Shown: positions 1 through 9,539 of the stretch, piece after piece | How positions within the stretch are numbered: the first letter of the stretch is position 1 | Layout: every line of letters starts with the position of its first letter | Assembly: GCA_902558705.1 (NCBI GenBank) | Contig: CACEEW010000005.1 | Coordinates: 1-64,000, forward strand | DNA: 64,000 nt | Reading direction: 5' to 3' | From: an uncultured Pelagibacteraceae bacterium | Lineage (GTDB): Bacteria > Pseudomonadota > Alphaproteobacteria > Pelagibacterales > Pelagibacteraceae | The notes under the pieces: model-generated | Databases searched by the model: none | The model's input: the letters and a program-made list of their open reading frames with translations, nothing else | Told to the model about the DNA's origin: nothing | Position numbers and translations under genes: made by a program

Positions 1-1
1 T

Positions 2-925
2 GCTGACGGAGACGGAGCTCTTGCGGTAACTATAGATCCAGACGGAAATATTACTTTAGGTGCAACAAATGACGCCGATGCAATAACTTCAGATAGTACT
101 GGGGCTTCTGCAATAACATTTACAGTTACAGACGCTACTGATAGTGGTGATACTTTAACTATTGCTGGTGACATTGAGATAGGTGATGCTGATAATGATG
201 ATACCATGGTTTTCAATGTAACAGATTCAAATGTTTTGATACAAAACGATGTAGTTGCTGGACATGCTAATAATACAATAGCATTTAATCTTGGTTCTGG
301 TGGTAACGTTACAATGACAGTTGATAATGATGTAAACGAAGAACAAGGTATCGCTGCTACAATCGATGGAAATGCTACAAATACAGTAACATTAGCTATT
401 ACAGACACAGTAGCAAGTGCTGAACTACAAATTTTCAGTCAAGCAATTGGAGCAACTACAGCTCTAGATGCTATAAATATAAACCCAACAGATGATGAAA
501 CAGCTGAAGTTAAATTCCAGGCTGCAGTTTCAGCAACTGCTATAACACTTGGTGATGCCACGGATGCTGCAGACGATGATACAACAGTTACTTTTGACGC
601 TCCACCTCCCACATCTAAAAAATTTGCAGGCTCTTTTCCATACAATTTAATTATATCCATTGTTGCCATGGCAAGACCAGCTCCATTAACCATGCAGCCA
701 ATACTTCCATCTAACTTTATATATGCAAGGTCATGTTTACTAGCTTCTATTTCGGTCGGATCTTCTTCGTTTAAATCCCTAAGTTTTGTAATCTCAGGGT
801 GTCTAAATAAAGCGTTTGAGTCAAAATTTACTTTTGCATCTAAACAGATAATTTTTTTCTCTTTAGTTAATATTAGAGGATTAACTTCAACCATGTTTGC
901 ATCAGTACTTATAAACATTTTATAA
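2..925 (+). CDS. Partial Thr/Asp-rich repetitive surface protein; 3' end fused to antisense sucC
   Basis: The frame is open from the first bases, so the 5' end lies outside the window. Codons up to about position 590 encode a low-complexity Ala/Thr/Asp/Gly/Val-rich protein with recurring units such as GDADNDD followed by MVFNVTD, and [10 protein letters not shown] followed by TTVTFD. This is typical of very large bacterial adhesin or S-layer-like proteins. From 591 the frame reads the antisense strand of a sucC copy, giving about 110 residues of unrelated Ser/Phe/Ile-rich sequence that stop at 925. That tail is very unlikely to be native. Either the gene was truncated by a real duplication or the junction is an artefact. 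No lectin, calcium-binding or sorting domain can be identified in the visible part. Confidence 0.7.
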   Translation, partial: ADGDGALAVTIDPDGNITLGATNDADAITSDSTGASAITFTVTDATDSGDTLTIAGDIEIGDADNDDTMVFNVTDSNVLIQNDVVAGHANNTIAFNLGSGGNVTMTVDNDVNEEQGIAATIDGNATNTVTLAITDTVASAELQIFSQAIGATTALDAININPTDDETAEVKFQAAVSATAITLGDATDAADDDTTVTFDAPPPTSKKFAGSFPYNLIISIVAMARPAPLTMQPILPSNFIYARSCLLASISVGSSSFKSLSFVISGCLNKAFESKFTFASKQIIFFSLVNIRGLTSTMFASVLINIL

Positions 926-945
926 ATTGATTTAATTAAGGAAAT
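591..945 (-). pseudogene. Exact 355-bp internal copy of sucC (fragment, codons about 178-296)
   Basis: Bases 591-945 are identical, as far as I can read them, to 8652-9006 inside the intact sucC, in the same orientation and with no mismatch. The fragment encodes roughly residues 178-296 of succinyl-CoA synthetase beta on the minus strand, without start or stop. Identity ends sharply at both sides: 590 is a where 8651 is t, and 946 is a where 9007 is t. It joins an adhesin-like gene on the left to the IalB-like gene on the right. Lack of any divergence means a very recent event or an assembly/amplification chimera. Confidence 0.9.
938..942 (+). promoter_or_regulatory. Shine-Dalgarno site supplied by the sucC copy
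   Basis: AAGGA ends 8 nt before the ATG at 951. It lies within the last bases of the duplicated sucC segment (copied from 8999-9003), so in this arrangement the ribosome binding site of the IalB-like gene would be made from antisense sucC DNA. It may equally mark microhomology shared by the two original sequences at the junction. Confidence 0.5.
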
Positions 946-950
946 AATAT

Positions 951-1514
951 ATGACATTGAATATCACAAAAAAACTTGGTTTTTTACTTTTACTTTTATT
1001 TTTATTTTTATTTAACACAAATTCTTATTCAGAAATAAATTCAAAATCTTGGAGTGAGCAATGTAATAAAGATAAAAGTGCATGCATAATTGCAATTAAA
1101 TATGAAGTTGAATTAGAAGATAAAAAACAACAAACCCTTGCAACAGCTTATATTCAAATAGCATCTACAAAAGAAAGAAAGATGAATTTAGTCGATAAAG
1201 AAGATCAAACGTATAAATTAAGTGAAGAGGATAAAAGCGTTCCCTTGTTGCTTGTTAATCTTCCTTTAAACACAGATCTTAGAAAAAAACCATTATTGCA
1301 AGTAGATGGAAAAAATTTAGGGAACTTAAATTACCTATATTGTAATAATGATCTGGGTTGTAAATCAAGTGTGGTCATAAATAATGAGGTTATTGATTTG
1401 CTTAAAAAGGGAAAAAATATGACTGTTTTTATAGGTGTTATGAACAGTAATCAAAACTTAAAAATTGAATTTCCATTAAAAGGTTTTTCTAAGGCCTATA
1501 GTAAGTTAGTGTAA
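951..1514 (+). CDS. Invasion-associated locus B (IalB) family secreted protein
   Basis: 187 residues. The N-terminus has a hydrophobic signal peptide ([19 protein letters not shown], about residues 9-27), so the product is probably periplasmic or surface-exposed. The rest shows the IalB pattern: an early W-x-x-x-C, a central stretch of small beta segments, a Cys pair ([12 protein letters not shown]) and a C-terminal [10 protein letters not shown] that matches the GF-x-x-A ending of the family. IalB proteins are common in alphaproteobacteria; outside Bartonella their biochemical role is unclear. The left flank is the sucC copy, so its native promoter context is unknown. A second member lies at 56491-57003. 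Confidence 0.7.
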   Translation: MTLNITKKLGFLLLLLFLFLFNTNSYSEINSKSWSEQCNKDKSACIIAIKYEVELEDKKQQTLATAYIQIASTKERKMNLVDKEDQTYKLSEEDKSVPLLLVNLPLNTDLRKKPLLQVDGKNLGNLNYLYCNNDLGCKSSVVINNEVIDLLKKGKNMTVFIGVMNSNQNLKIEFPLKGFSKAYSKLV

Positions 1515-1559
1515 AGTATAAAGTATAATGTGATATTATAACAATCTTAAAATATTACT

Positions 1560-1895
1560 ATGTCTAAAAAATTAGCTATAGAACAAATAGAAAAAATTTT
1601 TAATCATAAATTTAAAATAATTTCATACTTTCAGCGAGACCTTACCAAATTTAAAATTTTATTAATTGTAATGAAAAATTTCAATGAAGATAAACTTCAA
1701 ACTATTGAAAGTATAATAGAAGAAATTCCTAAATCAATTTCTTCAAGAGCTCATAAGTTAAATTCTATAACTGAGGCAACTAATTTAAATTACTTAATTA
1801 AAGAAGTTTCTAATTCAGATCAGCGAAAAAAATATTTAAAACCTTCTCTAGCTTTAAGAGAAGAATTTGAAAAATATTTGGATGTAATTGTTTAA
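1560..1895 (+). CDS. Small MarR-like winged-helix protein
   Basis: 111 residues with no signal or membrane segment. The C-terminal half (about 55-110) has the look of a MarR-type winged helix-turn-helix: SISSRAHKLNSITEATNLNYL as recognition region, SNSDQRKKYLKPS as the wing with the D-x-R typical of the family, then a charged terminal helix EEFEKYLD. The N-terminal half is a helix-rich dimerisation-like segment. It follows the IalB gene by 45 bp; that gap contains a TATAAT at 1524-1529 but no good -35. It converges on lpd with a 4-bp overlap. The function is inferred from pattern only; it could also be an uncharacterised SAR11 family. Confidence 0.5.
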   Translation: MSKKLAIEQIEKIFNHKFKIISYFQRDLTKFKILLIVMKNFNEDKLQTIESIIEEIPKSISSRAHKLNSITEATNLNYLIKEVSNSDQRKKYLKPSLALREEFEKYLDVIV

Positions 1896-3295
1896 GAGTG
1901 TATTGCTCTTTTATCTACAGATAATGCTGCTTCTTTAACAGCCTCAGAAAAAGTGGGATGAGCATGACATGTTCTAGCAATATCCTCTGAACTAGCACCA
2001 AATTCCATTGCGACCCCTATTTCTGCTATTAATTCTCCAGCGTGTGGACCAATTAAGTGAGCACCTAAAACCTTATCAGTTTTTTCATCTGCTAAAATTT
2101 TTACAAACCCCTCAGCATCATCTATGGCTTTTGCTCTAGAGTTTGCCATAAATGAAAATTTACCAATTTTATATTTAATATTTAATTCTTTTAATTGCTC
2201 TTCTGTTTTACCAATAGAAGCAACTTCGGGAGTCGTATAAACGACCCCTGGAATAGTATCATAATTTACATGACCTGACTGACCAGCAATATTTTCTGCT
2301 ACAGCAATACCCTCGTCCTCTGCTTTGTGTGCTAACATTGGTCCCGCTATAACATCTCCAATAGCATAAATATTATCTTGATTGGTTTTAAAGTACTTGT
2401 CAGTTTTAATTCTTTTTTTTTTATCTATCTCAATGCCAACTTTTTCTAAACTCAAACCACTTGTATTTGGCTTTCTTCCTACAGAAACTAAAACTATATC
2501 AGAATTAAAATCTTTTTTGTTTCCATCTTTGTCTATTGTAGAAACGATTGCTCCACTGTTGCTTTTTTTAATTTCCTCTACTTTATGCTGCATATGAAAA
2601 TTTATTCCTTGTTTTTTCAAAATCTTCATAAATTCATTTGAGATCTCTTTATCCATACCTGGTGTTATATGATCTAAAAACTCAATCACATGAACTTCAG
2701 TACCTAACCTTGACCAAACTGATCCCATCTCTAAACCAATATATCCTCCTCCAACTACAACCATTTTTTTTGGGACTTGCTCAAATTTCAATGCGCCAGT
2801 TGAAGAAACAATAATTTTTTCATCAAATTCAATTCCTGGTAAAGAAACTGGTAATGAGCCTGTTGCAATTACAATTTTATCTGCCTTTATTAACATCTCT
2901 TTTTTATTTTCGTTTTCTTTAATTAAAATTTCATTTTTTGATTTAAAACTTCCAGTTCCCTTAAAATAAGTTACTTTGTTTTTCTTTAATAAAAATTCAA
3001 CTCCCTTAGTTAAAACTGTAACTGCCTTATCTTTATTTTTCATCATTTTTGATAAATTTAATTTTATCTCTCCTACTTCAATACCTTTGTTTGATAAATT
3101 TTTAGCTTTATGGAATTCTTCAGATAAGTTTAAAAGGCTTTTTGATGGTATACAGCCTATGTTCAAACAAGTTCCACCTAGTGAACCTCTAGACTCTATG
3201 CATGCAGTTTTTAGACCTAACTGTGAAAGTCTAATTGCACATACATAACCCCCTGGGCCTCCACCAATAACTACTGCTTGAAATTTATCTGTCAT
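1892..3295 (-). CDS. lpd: Dihydrolipoamide dehydrogenase (E3)
   Basis: 467 residues, full length for E3. It reoxidises the dihydrolipoyl groups of 2-oxoglutarate dehydrogenase (and possibly pyruvate dehydrogenase), passing electrons via FAD to NAD+. Visible motifs: FAD-binding GGGPGG near residue 11, the redox pair in GGTCLNIGCIPSK (Cys43/Cys48), the NAD-binding GGGYIGLEMG, the second FAD motif YAIGDV, and the C-terminal HAHPTFSEA carrying the catalytic His446/Glu451. It is the last gene of mdh-sucC-sucD-sucA-sucB-lpd and follows sucB with no spacing, so it is most likely the E3 dedicated to the 2-oxoglutarate complex. Confidence 0.97.
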   Translation of the reverse strand: MTDKFQAVVIGGGPGGYVCAIRLSQLGLKTACIESRGSLGGTCLNIGCIPSKSLLNLSEEFHKAKNLSNKGIEVGEIKLNLSKMMKNKDKAVTVLTKGVEFLLKKNKVTYFKGTGSFKSKNEILIKENENKKEMLIKADKIVIATGSLPVSLPGIEFDEKIIVSSTGALKFEQVPKKMVVVGGGYIGLEMGSVWSRLGTEVHVIEFLDHITPGMDKEISNEFMKILKKQGINFHMQHKVEEIKKSNSGAIVSTIDKDGNKKDFNSDIVLVSVGRKPNTSGLSLEKVGIEIDKKKRIKTDKYFKTNQDNIYAIGDVIAGPMLAHKAEDEGIAVAENIAGQSGHVNYDTIPGVVYTTPEVASIGKTEEQLKELNIKYKIGKFSFMANSRAKAIDDAEGFVKILADEKTDKVLGAHLIGPHAGELIAEIGVAMEFGASSEDIARTCHAHPTFSEAVKEAALSVDKRAIHS

Positions 3296-4585
3296 TTAAA
3301 TATCTAAAAATAACCTTCCGGGTTCTTCTAAATTTTCTTTAATCATTTTTAAAAATGAAACTGACTCTTTGCCATCAATAATTCTATGATCATAAGATAA
3401 TGCTAAATACATAATGGGTCTTATCTTTATTTCTCCATCAACCACCATTGGTCTGTCTACAATATTATGCATACCTAATACACCTGATTGGGGTAAATTC
3501 AATATTGGTGTTGAAAGCATTGATCCATATACACCACCATTACTGATAGTAAATGTACCTCCTTGCAGATCTTCAATTGTAAGTTTACCGTCTTTAGCTT
3601 TTTGTGAAATTTCTTTTATATTTTTTTCTATATTTGCAAATGAAAGTTCATCTGCATTTTTAAGAACTGGGACTACAAGCCCCTTATCAGTACCAACTGC
3701 AAAACTTATATTATAATAATTCTTATAAATAATCTCATCACCCTCGATTTCTGCATTGACTGCAGGATAATTTTTTAAAGCTACCACACAAGCTTTTACG
3801 AAAAAAGACATGAAGCCCAATTTTACTCCGTATCTATTTTGAAAGTCTTCTTGATTTTCTTTCCTCATATCCATGACATTTGTCATATCTACTTCATTAA
3901 AAGTGGTTAGTAGTGCTGCATTCTCTTGAGCTTGTTTTAATCTCTTGGCTATTGTTTGTCTTAACCTGGTCATTTTTATTCTTTCTTCCTGACCATATTT
4001 AATTTTTCTCTCTGAAGGAGTTGGATTTGAACCCATTAAATTGATTAAATCTCCTTTTAAGACTCTTCCATCTTTTCCGGTTCCTTTTACAGATTTAATA
4101 TCAATTTTATTTTCAGTTATAATTTTTCTTACTGCTGGAGACATTGTATTAGAGTCTGTTGATATATTTAATTCTTTTTTTTCTTTAACCTCATTAGTAA
4201 GGACCAGAGGTTCTACTTTTTTTTCATCAAAAATTTTTGGTTCTTCTATTTCCTCTAATTCTTTTTGAGGTTCTAATTTTACAACATTATTTTCATTAAT
4301 AGTTGGCTCAATTTTCTTTATCTCTTGAGTTTCGTTTGTATCATTGCCGCTTTCAGTCACTAAACCTAGAACTGCACCAACTTCAACTATCGATCCGTCT
4401 TGAGAATTTATATTATTCAAAACTCCTGAAACAGGTGAAGGAACTTCTAAATTAACTTTATCTGTTTCTAACTCAACAATTGGTTCGTCTGCTTCAACTT
4501 TTTCACCTTCATTTTTCAGCCATTTAGATACTGTAGCTTCTGTAATACTTTCACCAAGGACTGGAACTAAAATTTTTTCACTCAT
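3296..4585 (-). CDS. sucB: Dihydrolipoamide succinyltransferase (E2 of 2-oxoglutarate dehydrogenase)
   Basis: 429 residues. Domain order: an N-terminal lipoyl domain with the modified lysine in [12 protein letters not shown] (Lys43); a charged, Glu/Lys/Asn-rich linker about 80-140; a peripheral subunit-binding domain ([20 protein letters not shown], about 148-185); and the catalytic acyltransferase domain ending in SYDHRIIDG (His400, Asp404). The single lipoyl domain and the sucA neighbour identify it as the succinyltransferase rather than the pyruvate E2. It sits 6 nt downstream of sucA and directly before lpd. Confidence 0.96.
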   Translation of the reverse strand: MSEKILVPVLGESITEATVSKWLKNEGEKVEADEPIVELETDKVNLEVPSPVSGVLNNINSQDGSIVEVGAVLGLVTESGNDTNETQEIKKIEPTINENNVVKLEPQKELEEIEEPKIFDEKKVEPLVLTNEVKEKKELNISTDSNTMSPAVRKIITENKIDIKSVKGTGKDGRVLKGDLINLMGSNPTPSERKIKYGQEERIKMTRLRQTIAKRLKQAQENAALLTTFNEVDMTNVMDMRKENQEDFQNRYGVKLGFMSFFVKACVVALKNYPAVNAEIEGDEIIYKNYYNISFAVGTDKGLVVPVLKNADELSFANIEKNIKEISQKAKDGKLTIEDLQGGTFTISNGGVYGSMLSTPILNLPQSGVLGMHNIVDRPMVVDGEIKIRPIMYLALSYDHRIIDGKESVSFLKMIKENLEEPGRLFLDI

Positions 4586-4591
4586 TTATAT

Positions 4592-7465
4592 CTATTCAAA
4601 AACTTTATTTATAATTTCTTGCTGTTGAGAAATATGCCTTTTTGCATATCCAGTTGCTGGTGATGCATCAGGACTTCTTCCTATATAAGAAATTTTATTA
4701 TTATTAGCCTTAATACTATCTAATGTCCATTGGATATAGTCCCGTACAGAAAACCATGCTCCCATGTTTTTTGGTTCTTCTTGGCACCAATAAAAATATG
4801 CATTTTTTGCATATGGCTTAAGTTCTTTAACAAGAGTTTTAGCTGGAAAAGGATAAAGCTGTTCAATCCTATAAAATACTACATCATTTTTTTTCATTTT
4901 CTCTCTTGCTTCTAATAAATCGAAATATATTTTTCCCGAACAAAGAATCACTTTTTTAATTTTTTTTGATTTTTTTAATTCAATAAAACCTTTTGTTTTA
5001 GGATCCATAGCATGATCCCATAAAATTCTATGAAATGAATTTTTTTTACTGAAATCTTCTATCTGTGAAATACAATGTTTATGTCTTAATAGTGATTTTG
5101 GTGTCATTATTATTAAAGGCTTTCTAAAATCTCTGTGCATTTGTCTCCTTAATGCATGAAAATAATTAGCTGGTGTTGTGCAGTTCATAACCTGCATATT
5201 ATCGTTTGAACACAATTGTAAAAATCTCTCTAATCTTGCAGATGAATGTTCTGGACCTTGACCTTCATATCCATGTGGTAAAAGCATAACTAGACCTGAG
5301 GCTCTTGACCATTTTCTCTCACCAGATGCAATAAACTGATCTATAACCACTTGGGCACCATTTGCAAAATCACCAAATTGTGCTTCCCATAAAGTAAGTG
5401 TGTTTGGTTCTACTAAACTATAACCATACTCGAAACCTAGAACAGCTAACTCAGATAAAAAACTATCAACTATTTCAAATTTTTTTTGTTTTTGTGAAAT
5501 ATTATTTAAAGGAACATATCTTGAATTATCTATTTGATTTCTTAAAACTGAATGTCTTTGACTAAATGTGCCTCTGCCAGAGTCTTGACCAACTAATCTT
5601 ACTGGATAGCCTTCTTCTAACAAGGATCCAAAAGCCAAGGCCTCTGCGGTAGACCAGTCTATAGCTTTTCCATTTATAACTGTAGTTTTTCGGTTAGCCA
5701 TAATCTTTGATATAGTTTTATGGATATTAATATCTGATGGAATTGAATTTATTTTATTTGATATTTCCATTAATTTTTTTATGTCAAAGCCAGTGATACC
5801 TCTCTTATCTTTACCCTTTTCTGGTTTATATCGAGACCAAGTTCCTTCAAACCACTCAATTTTTGGTTTATAGTTTTTGGCATTTTTAAATTGGTCATCA
5901 AGTAAATCTTTAAATTTTTTAATTGAATTATTTAGATGGTCTTTTGAAATTAAACCTTCATTTACAAGCTTTTCACCATAAACTTTTACAGGTGAAGGAT
6001 GTAATCGAATCTTTTTATACATTAAAGGCTGAGTAAATGATGGTTCATCACCCTCGTTATGACCAAATCTTCGATAACAAATTAAATCTATTACAACATC
6101 TCTGTTGAATTTCAGTCTAAAATCTGTTGCTATTCTTGCTGCGTAAACAACTGCTTCTGGATCATCTCCATTAACATGGATAATTGGTGCATCAACCATT
6201 TTTGCAATATCCGAGGGATAAGGTGATGATCTTGCAAATCTAGGGCTTGTAGTAAAGCCTATTTGATTATTAACAATAATATGAATTGTACCACCAGTAT
6301 TATGTCCTGGAAGACCTGACATTGCAAAACATTCTGCAACTACCCCTTGTCCAGCAAAAGCTGCATCACCGTGTATTAATATTGGGATTACTTTTTTTCT
6401 TTCTTTATCTTTATGAAAATATTGTTTTGCTCTAGTTTGACCAAGAACAACTGGATTGACTGCTTCTAAATGAGATGGATTATCAGTTAAACTCACATGA
6501 ACTGAATTTCCATCAAATTCTCTATTAGACGATGCACCCAAATGATACTTAACATCGCCAGCTCCATCCTCTGATGTTGAGTTTATTTCACCAGCAAACT
6601 CATTAAATATCCTTTTATAAGATTTTTGTAGAACGTTTGCTAGTACATTTAGTCTGCCTCTGTGAGACATTCCGATCTTAACTTCTTTTATTTTAGATTG
6701 ACCACCAATTTTAATAATTTGTTCAAGGGCGGGAATTAGACTTTCACCACCATCAAGTCCAAATCTTTTAGTCCCTACATACTTAGTGTGTAAATATTTT
6801 TCAAAACCTTCAGCTTGAATTAATTTGTTCAGTATTGCTTCTTTACCATTCTTAGTAAATTGAAAATCATCAGCTATTTCTACTCTATCCCTAAACCATT
6901 TTCTCTCCGTAGGATTAGAGATATGCATGTACTCATACCCGATTGTATCACAATATTTTTCCCTTAAAAATTCAAGTATCTCTTTAATTGTAGAATGTTG
7001 TTTATTAGTTACACCATCTAAAAATATTTTTTTGTGATAATCTTCTTTTTTAAATCCATAAGACTCTGGATGAAGTTCCTCTAAATAATCAGCTTTAAGA
7101 AGTTCAAGAGGATCTAATTTTGCTATTAAATGGCCTCGTTGTCTATATGATCTAATCATTGCCACAGCTTTAATTGAATTAGCATTTGATCTTATAGAGT
7201 CTATTGGATTTATTTTTTTATCTTCATTAGATTGTTTTTGATTTCTATTAATTGAAACTTTTTTAGAAGGACTCCAAGATGGGCCATTTATTTCATTTAC
7301 CACAACCTCAAACTCTTCTCCAATATTGCTAAAATATTCTCTCCAGCCATCAGGTAAATCTGGATCGTTATTAACAAATTTAAGATACATTTCTTCTATA
7401 AAAGCACTATTTAATTTACTCAAAAATGCTGTTTTTGCATATTCAAGATTTTTAGAAGAAGACAT
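4592..7465 (-). CDS. sucA: 2-oxoglutarate dehydrogenase E1 (thiamine-dependent)
   Basis: 957 residues, usual length for the family. It decarboxylates 2-oxoglutarate with thiamine diphosphate and transfers the succinyl group to the SucB lipoyl arm. Recognisable parts: the N-terminal segment with YLKFVNNDPDLPDGWREYF that docks on E2; the arginine-rich RSYRQRGHLIAKLDPL; the TPP/Mg region HGDAAFAGQGVVAE and NNQIGFTTSP; and the C-terminal transketolase-like part with GQDSGRGTFSQRH and LPHGYEGQGPEHSSAR. The ATG at 7463-7465 lies 35 bp after the sucD stop, so it is most likely co-transcribed with mdh-sucCD. Confidence 0.97.
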   Translation of the reverse strand: MSSSKNLEYAKTAFLSKLNSAFIEEMYLKFVNNDPDLPDGWREYFSNIGEEFEVVVNEINGPSWSPSKKVSINRNQKQSNEDKKINPIDSIRSNANSIKAVAMIRSYRQRGHLIAKLDPLELLKADYLEELHPESYGFKKEDYHKKIFLDGVTNKQHSTIKEILEFLREKYCDTIGYEYMHISNPTERKWFRDRVEIADDFQFTKNGKEAILNKLIQAEGFEKYLHTKYVGTKRFGLDGGESLIPALEQIIKIGGQSKIKEVKIGMSHRGRLNVLANVLQKSYKRIFNEFAGEINSTSEDGAGDVKYHLGASSNREFDGNSVHVSLTDNPSHLEAVNPVVLGQTRAKQYFHKDKERKKVIPILIHGDAAFAGQGVVAECFAMSGLPGHNTGGTIHIIVNNQIGFTTSPRFARSSPYPSDIAKMVDAPIIHVNGDDPEAVVYAARIATDFRLKFNRDVVIDLICYRRFGHNEGDEPSFTQPLMYKKIRLHPSPVKVYGEKLVNEGLISKDHLNNSIKKFKDLLDDQFKNAKNYKPKIEWFEGTWSRYKPEKGKDKRGITGFDIKKLMEISNKINSIPSDINIHKTISKIMANRKTTVINGKAIDWSTAEALAFGSLLEEGYPVRLVGQDSGRGTFSQRHSVLRNQIDNSRYVPLNNISQKQKKFEIVDSFLSELAVLGFEYGYSLVEPNTLTLWEAQFGDFANGAQVVIDQFIASGERKWSRASGLVMLLPHGYEGQGPEHSSARLERFLQLCSNDNMQVMNCTTPANYFHALRRQMHRDFRKPLIIMTPKSLLRHKHCISQIEDFSKKNSFHRILWDHAMDPKTKGFIELKKSKKIKKVILCSGKIYFDLLEAREKMKKNDVVFYRIEQLYPFPAKTLVKELKPYAKNAYFYWCQEEPKNMGAWFSVRDYIQWTLDSIKANNNKISYIGRSPDASPATGYAKRHISQQQEIINKVFE

Positions 7466-7500
7466 TATTTTAAACTAATATAAACGTAGAAAGAAATTTT

Positions 7501-8376
7501 TCAATTAGACAATTTATTGAATAGTGTTTTTCCAATCTTTGATGGTGAGTTTGCAATAGTTATTCCACACTCTTCCATCTTTTGTATCTTATCTGCAGCA
7601 CCACCTTTCCCCCCCGAAATTATAGCGCCAGCATGTCCCATTCTTCGACCTGGGGGAGCAGTTATTCCCGCAATAAATCCAACTATAGGTTTTTTAATTT
7701 TGTGATTTTTAATAAATTCTGCAGCCTCTTCCTCAGCAGTACCACCTATTTCACCAATCATTAAAATTGATTTTGTTTCATCGTCATTTAAAAATAAGTC
7801 CAAACAATCAATAAAATTAGTGCCATTAATAGGATCTCCACCTATACCAATACAAGTCGACTGCCCTAAGCCATTTTCTGTTGTTTGCGCAACTGCTTCA
7901 TATGTCAATGTTCCAGACCTAGATACAATTCCAACCGATCCACGCTTATGAATATTACCTGGCATTATTCCAATTTTACATTCATCAGGTGTTATAATTC
8001 CTGGACAGTTAGGGCCTATCAATCTACTTTTTGATCCAGATAATTTTTGTTTTACCTTGAGCATATCTTGGACTGGAATTCCTTCTGTAATACAAACAAT
8101 TAATTCTATTGAGGCTTCTATAGCTTCTATAATGGCTGCTGCAGCAAATTTTGCAGGAACATAAATCATAGTTGCGTTTGCACCTTCTGAATCTTTTGCT
8201 TCCTCGACTGTATTAAAAACAGGTAGATCCAAATGTTTTTGACCACCTTTTTTTGGTGTAACTCCACCAACTAAATTTGTGCCGTATTTTATTGCCTGTT
8301 CTGAATGAAATGTTCCATGTGATCCAGTAAAGCCTTGGCAAATAACCTTTGTATTTTTATTAACTAAAACCGACAT
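7501..8376 (-). CDS. sucD: Succinyl-CoA synthetase alpha subunit
   Basis: 291 residues, normal length. It pairs with SucC to convert succinyl-CoA to succinate with substrate-level phosphorylation. The N-terminal CoA-binding Rossmann domain begins with [19 protein letters not shown]; the middle has [10 protein letters not shown]; the phosphohistidine loop is seen in [16 protein letters not shown] near residue 250. Start ATG at 8376 is directly adjacent to the sucC stop, consistent with translational coupling in the mdh-suc-lpd operon. Confidence 0.97.
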   Translation of the reverse strand: MSVLVNKNTKVICQGFTGSHGTFHSEQAIKYGTNLVGGVTPKKGGQKHLDLPVFNTVEEAKDSEGANATMIYVPAKFAAAAIIEAIEASIELIVCITEGIPVQDMLKVKQKLSGSKSRLIGPNCPGIITPDECKIGIMPGNIHKRGSVGIVSRSGTLTYEAVAQTTENGLGQSTCIGIGGDPINGTNFIDCLDLFLNDDETKSILMIGEIGGTAEEEAAEFIKNHKIKKPIVGFIAGITAPPGRRMGHAGAIISGGKGGAADKIQKMEECGITIANSPSKIGKTLFNKLSN

Positions 8377-9537
8377 TTATTTTATAGCCTCAACAATTTT
8401 TTTTGCTGCGTCATCCAAATTTTCTGCAGAAATCAATTTAAGACCAGAATTATCAAGTATTTTTTTGCCCTCTTTAAAATTTGTTCCAGCAAGTCTTACT
8501 ACTAAAGGAACATTAATATTAATTTCTTTAGCAGCATCGACAACACCTTGAGCAAGAACATCACATCTCATTATTCCACCAAAAATATTTATTAAAATTC
8601 CTTTAACATTCTTATCTGATAAAATAATTTTTAAAGCAGCTGAAACTTTTTCTTTTGACGCTCCACCTCCCACATCTAAAAAATTTGCAGGCTCTTTTCC
8701 ATACAATTTAATTATATCCATTGTTGCCATGGCAAGACCAGCTCCATTAACCATGCAGCCAATACTTCCATCTAACTTTATATATGCAAGGTCATGTTTA
8801 CTAGCTTCTATTTCGGTCGGATCTTCTTCGTTTAAATCCCTAAGTTTTGTAATCTCAGGGTGTCTAAATAAAGCGTTTGAGTCAAAATTTACTTTTGCAT
8901 CTAAACAGATAATTTTTTTCTCTTTAGTTAATATTAGAGGATTAACTTCAACCATGTTTGCATCAGTACTTATAAACATTTTATAAATTGATTTAATTAA
9001 GGAAATTGCTTGATTTTTAACACTATCGTTTAAATTAAATATTTTAATAATTTTTTCACAATCATTTTCGGAAATCTCATCACTTATTTCAACTTTAGTT
9101 GTTACAATTTTTTGAGGATTTTTTTTTGCTACTTCCTCTATATCCATACCTCCCTGATCACTAGATATGAATGCAATTTTTGAGCTAGCTCTGTCAACTA
9201 GACATGATAAATAAAATTCTTTATCAATATTGGATGATTCCTCAACATATAACCTTTTAACTTCTCTTCCCTCAGGGCCAGTTTGGTGAGTTATAAGAAT
9301 TTTACCTAATAATTCATTTGCAGCAGTTTTTAATTCTTCCAAATTATTTAAAATTTTTACTCCTCCTGCTTTACCTCTACCACCAGCATGTATTTGGGCT
9401 TTTAATACATATCTTTTAGTTTTTAAAGATTTTGCCTTTTCAATTAATTCATCAACTGTTAAACCAAAAATTCCCTCTGGAACTACTGCTCCATACTTTT
9501 TTAATATTTTTTTGGCTTGATGTTCGTGAATATTCAT
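8377..9537 (-). CDS. sucC: Succinyl-CoA synthetase beta subunit (intact copy)
   Basis: 386 residues, full length. The N-terminal ATP-grasp domain begins NIHEHQAKKILKKYGAVVPEG, with the nucleotide loop KAQIHAGGRGKAGGVK near residue 46. The C-terminal CoA-ligase domain contains [24 protein letters not shown] and the NIFGGIMRCD phosphate loop. It follows mdh by 2 bp and abuts sucD. Codons about 178-296 (bases 8652-9006) are present a second time at 591-945 without change. Confidence 0.97.
   Translation of the reverse strand: MNIHEHQAKKILKKYGAVVPEGIFGLTVDELIEKAKSLKTKRYVLKAQIHAGGRGKAGGVKILNNLEELKTAANELLGKILITHQTGPEGREVKRLYVEESSNIDKEFYLSCLVDRASSKIAFISSDQGGMDIEEVAKKNPQKIVTTKVEISDEISENDCEKIIKIFNLNDSVKNQAISLIKSIYKMFISTDANMVEVNPLILTKEKKIICLDAKVNFDSNALFRHPEITKLRDLNEEDPTEIEASKHDLAYIKLDGSIGCMVNGAGLAMATMDIIKLYGKEPANFLDVGGGASKEKVSAALKIILSDKNVKGILINIFGGIMRCDVLAQGVVDAAKEININVPLVVRLAGTNFKEGKKILDNSGLKLISAENLDDAAKKIVEAIK
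8652..9006 (+). repeat. Direct repeat, parent copy of the 591-945 segment
   Basis: This 355-bp stretch inside sucC is repeated exactly at 591-945 in direct orientation (constant offset of 8061). The segment has no features of a mobile element: no terminal inverted repeats, no target-site duplication and no transposase. Continuity of the sucC frame across it shows that this is the native location. Confidence 0.95.
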
Positions 9538-9539
9538 TA

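Noticed and set aside
439-957. Minus-strand ORF of 172 codons at the left end
   Set aside because: It is the sucC fragment extended by antisense adhesin and junction sequence; it has no sucC start or end and is not an independent gene.
8729-8986. Plus-strand ORF inside sucC (also seen in the 591-945 copy)
   Set aside because: Antisense shadow of sucC with no family features; it is duplicated only because the DNA segment is duplicated.
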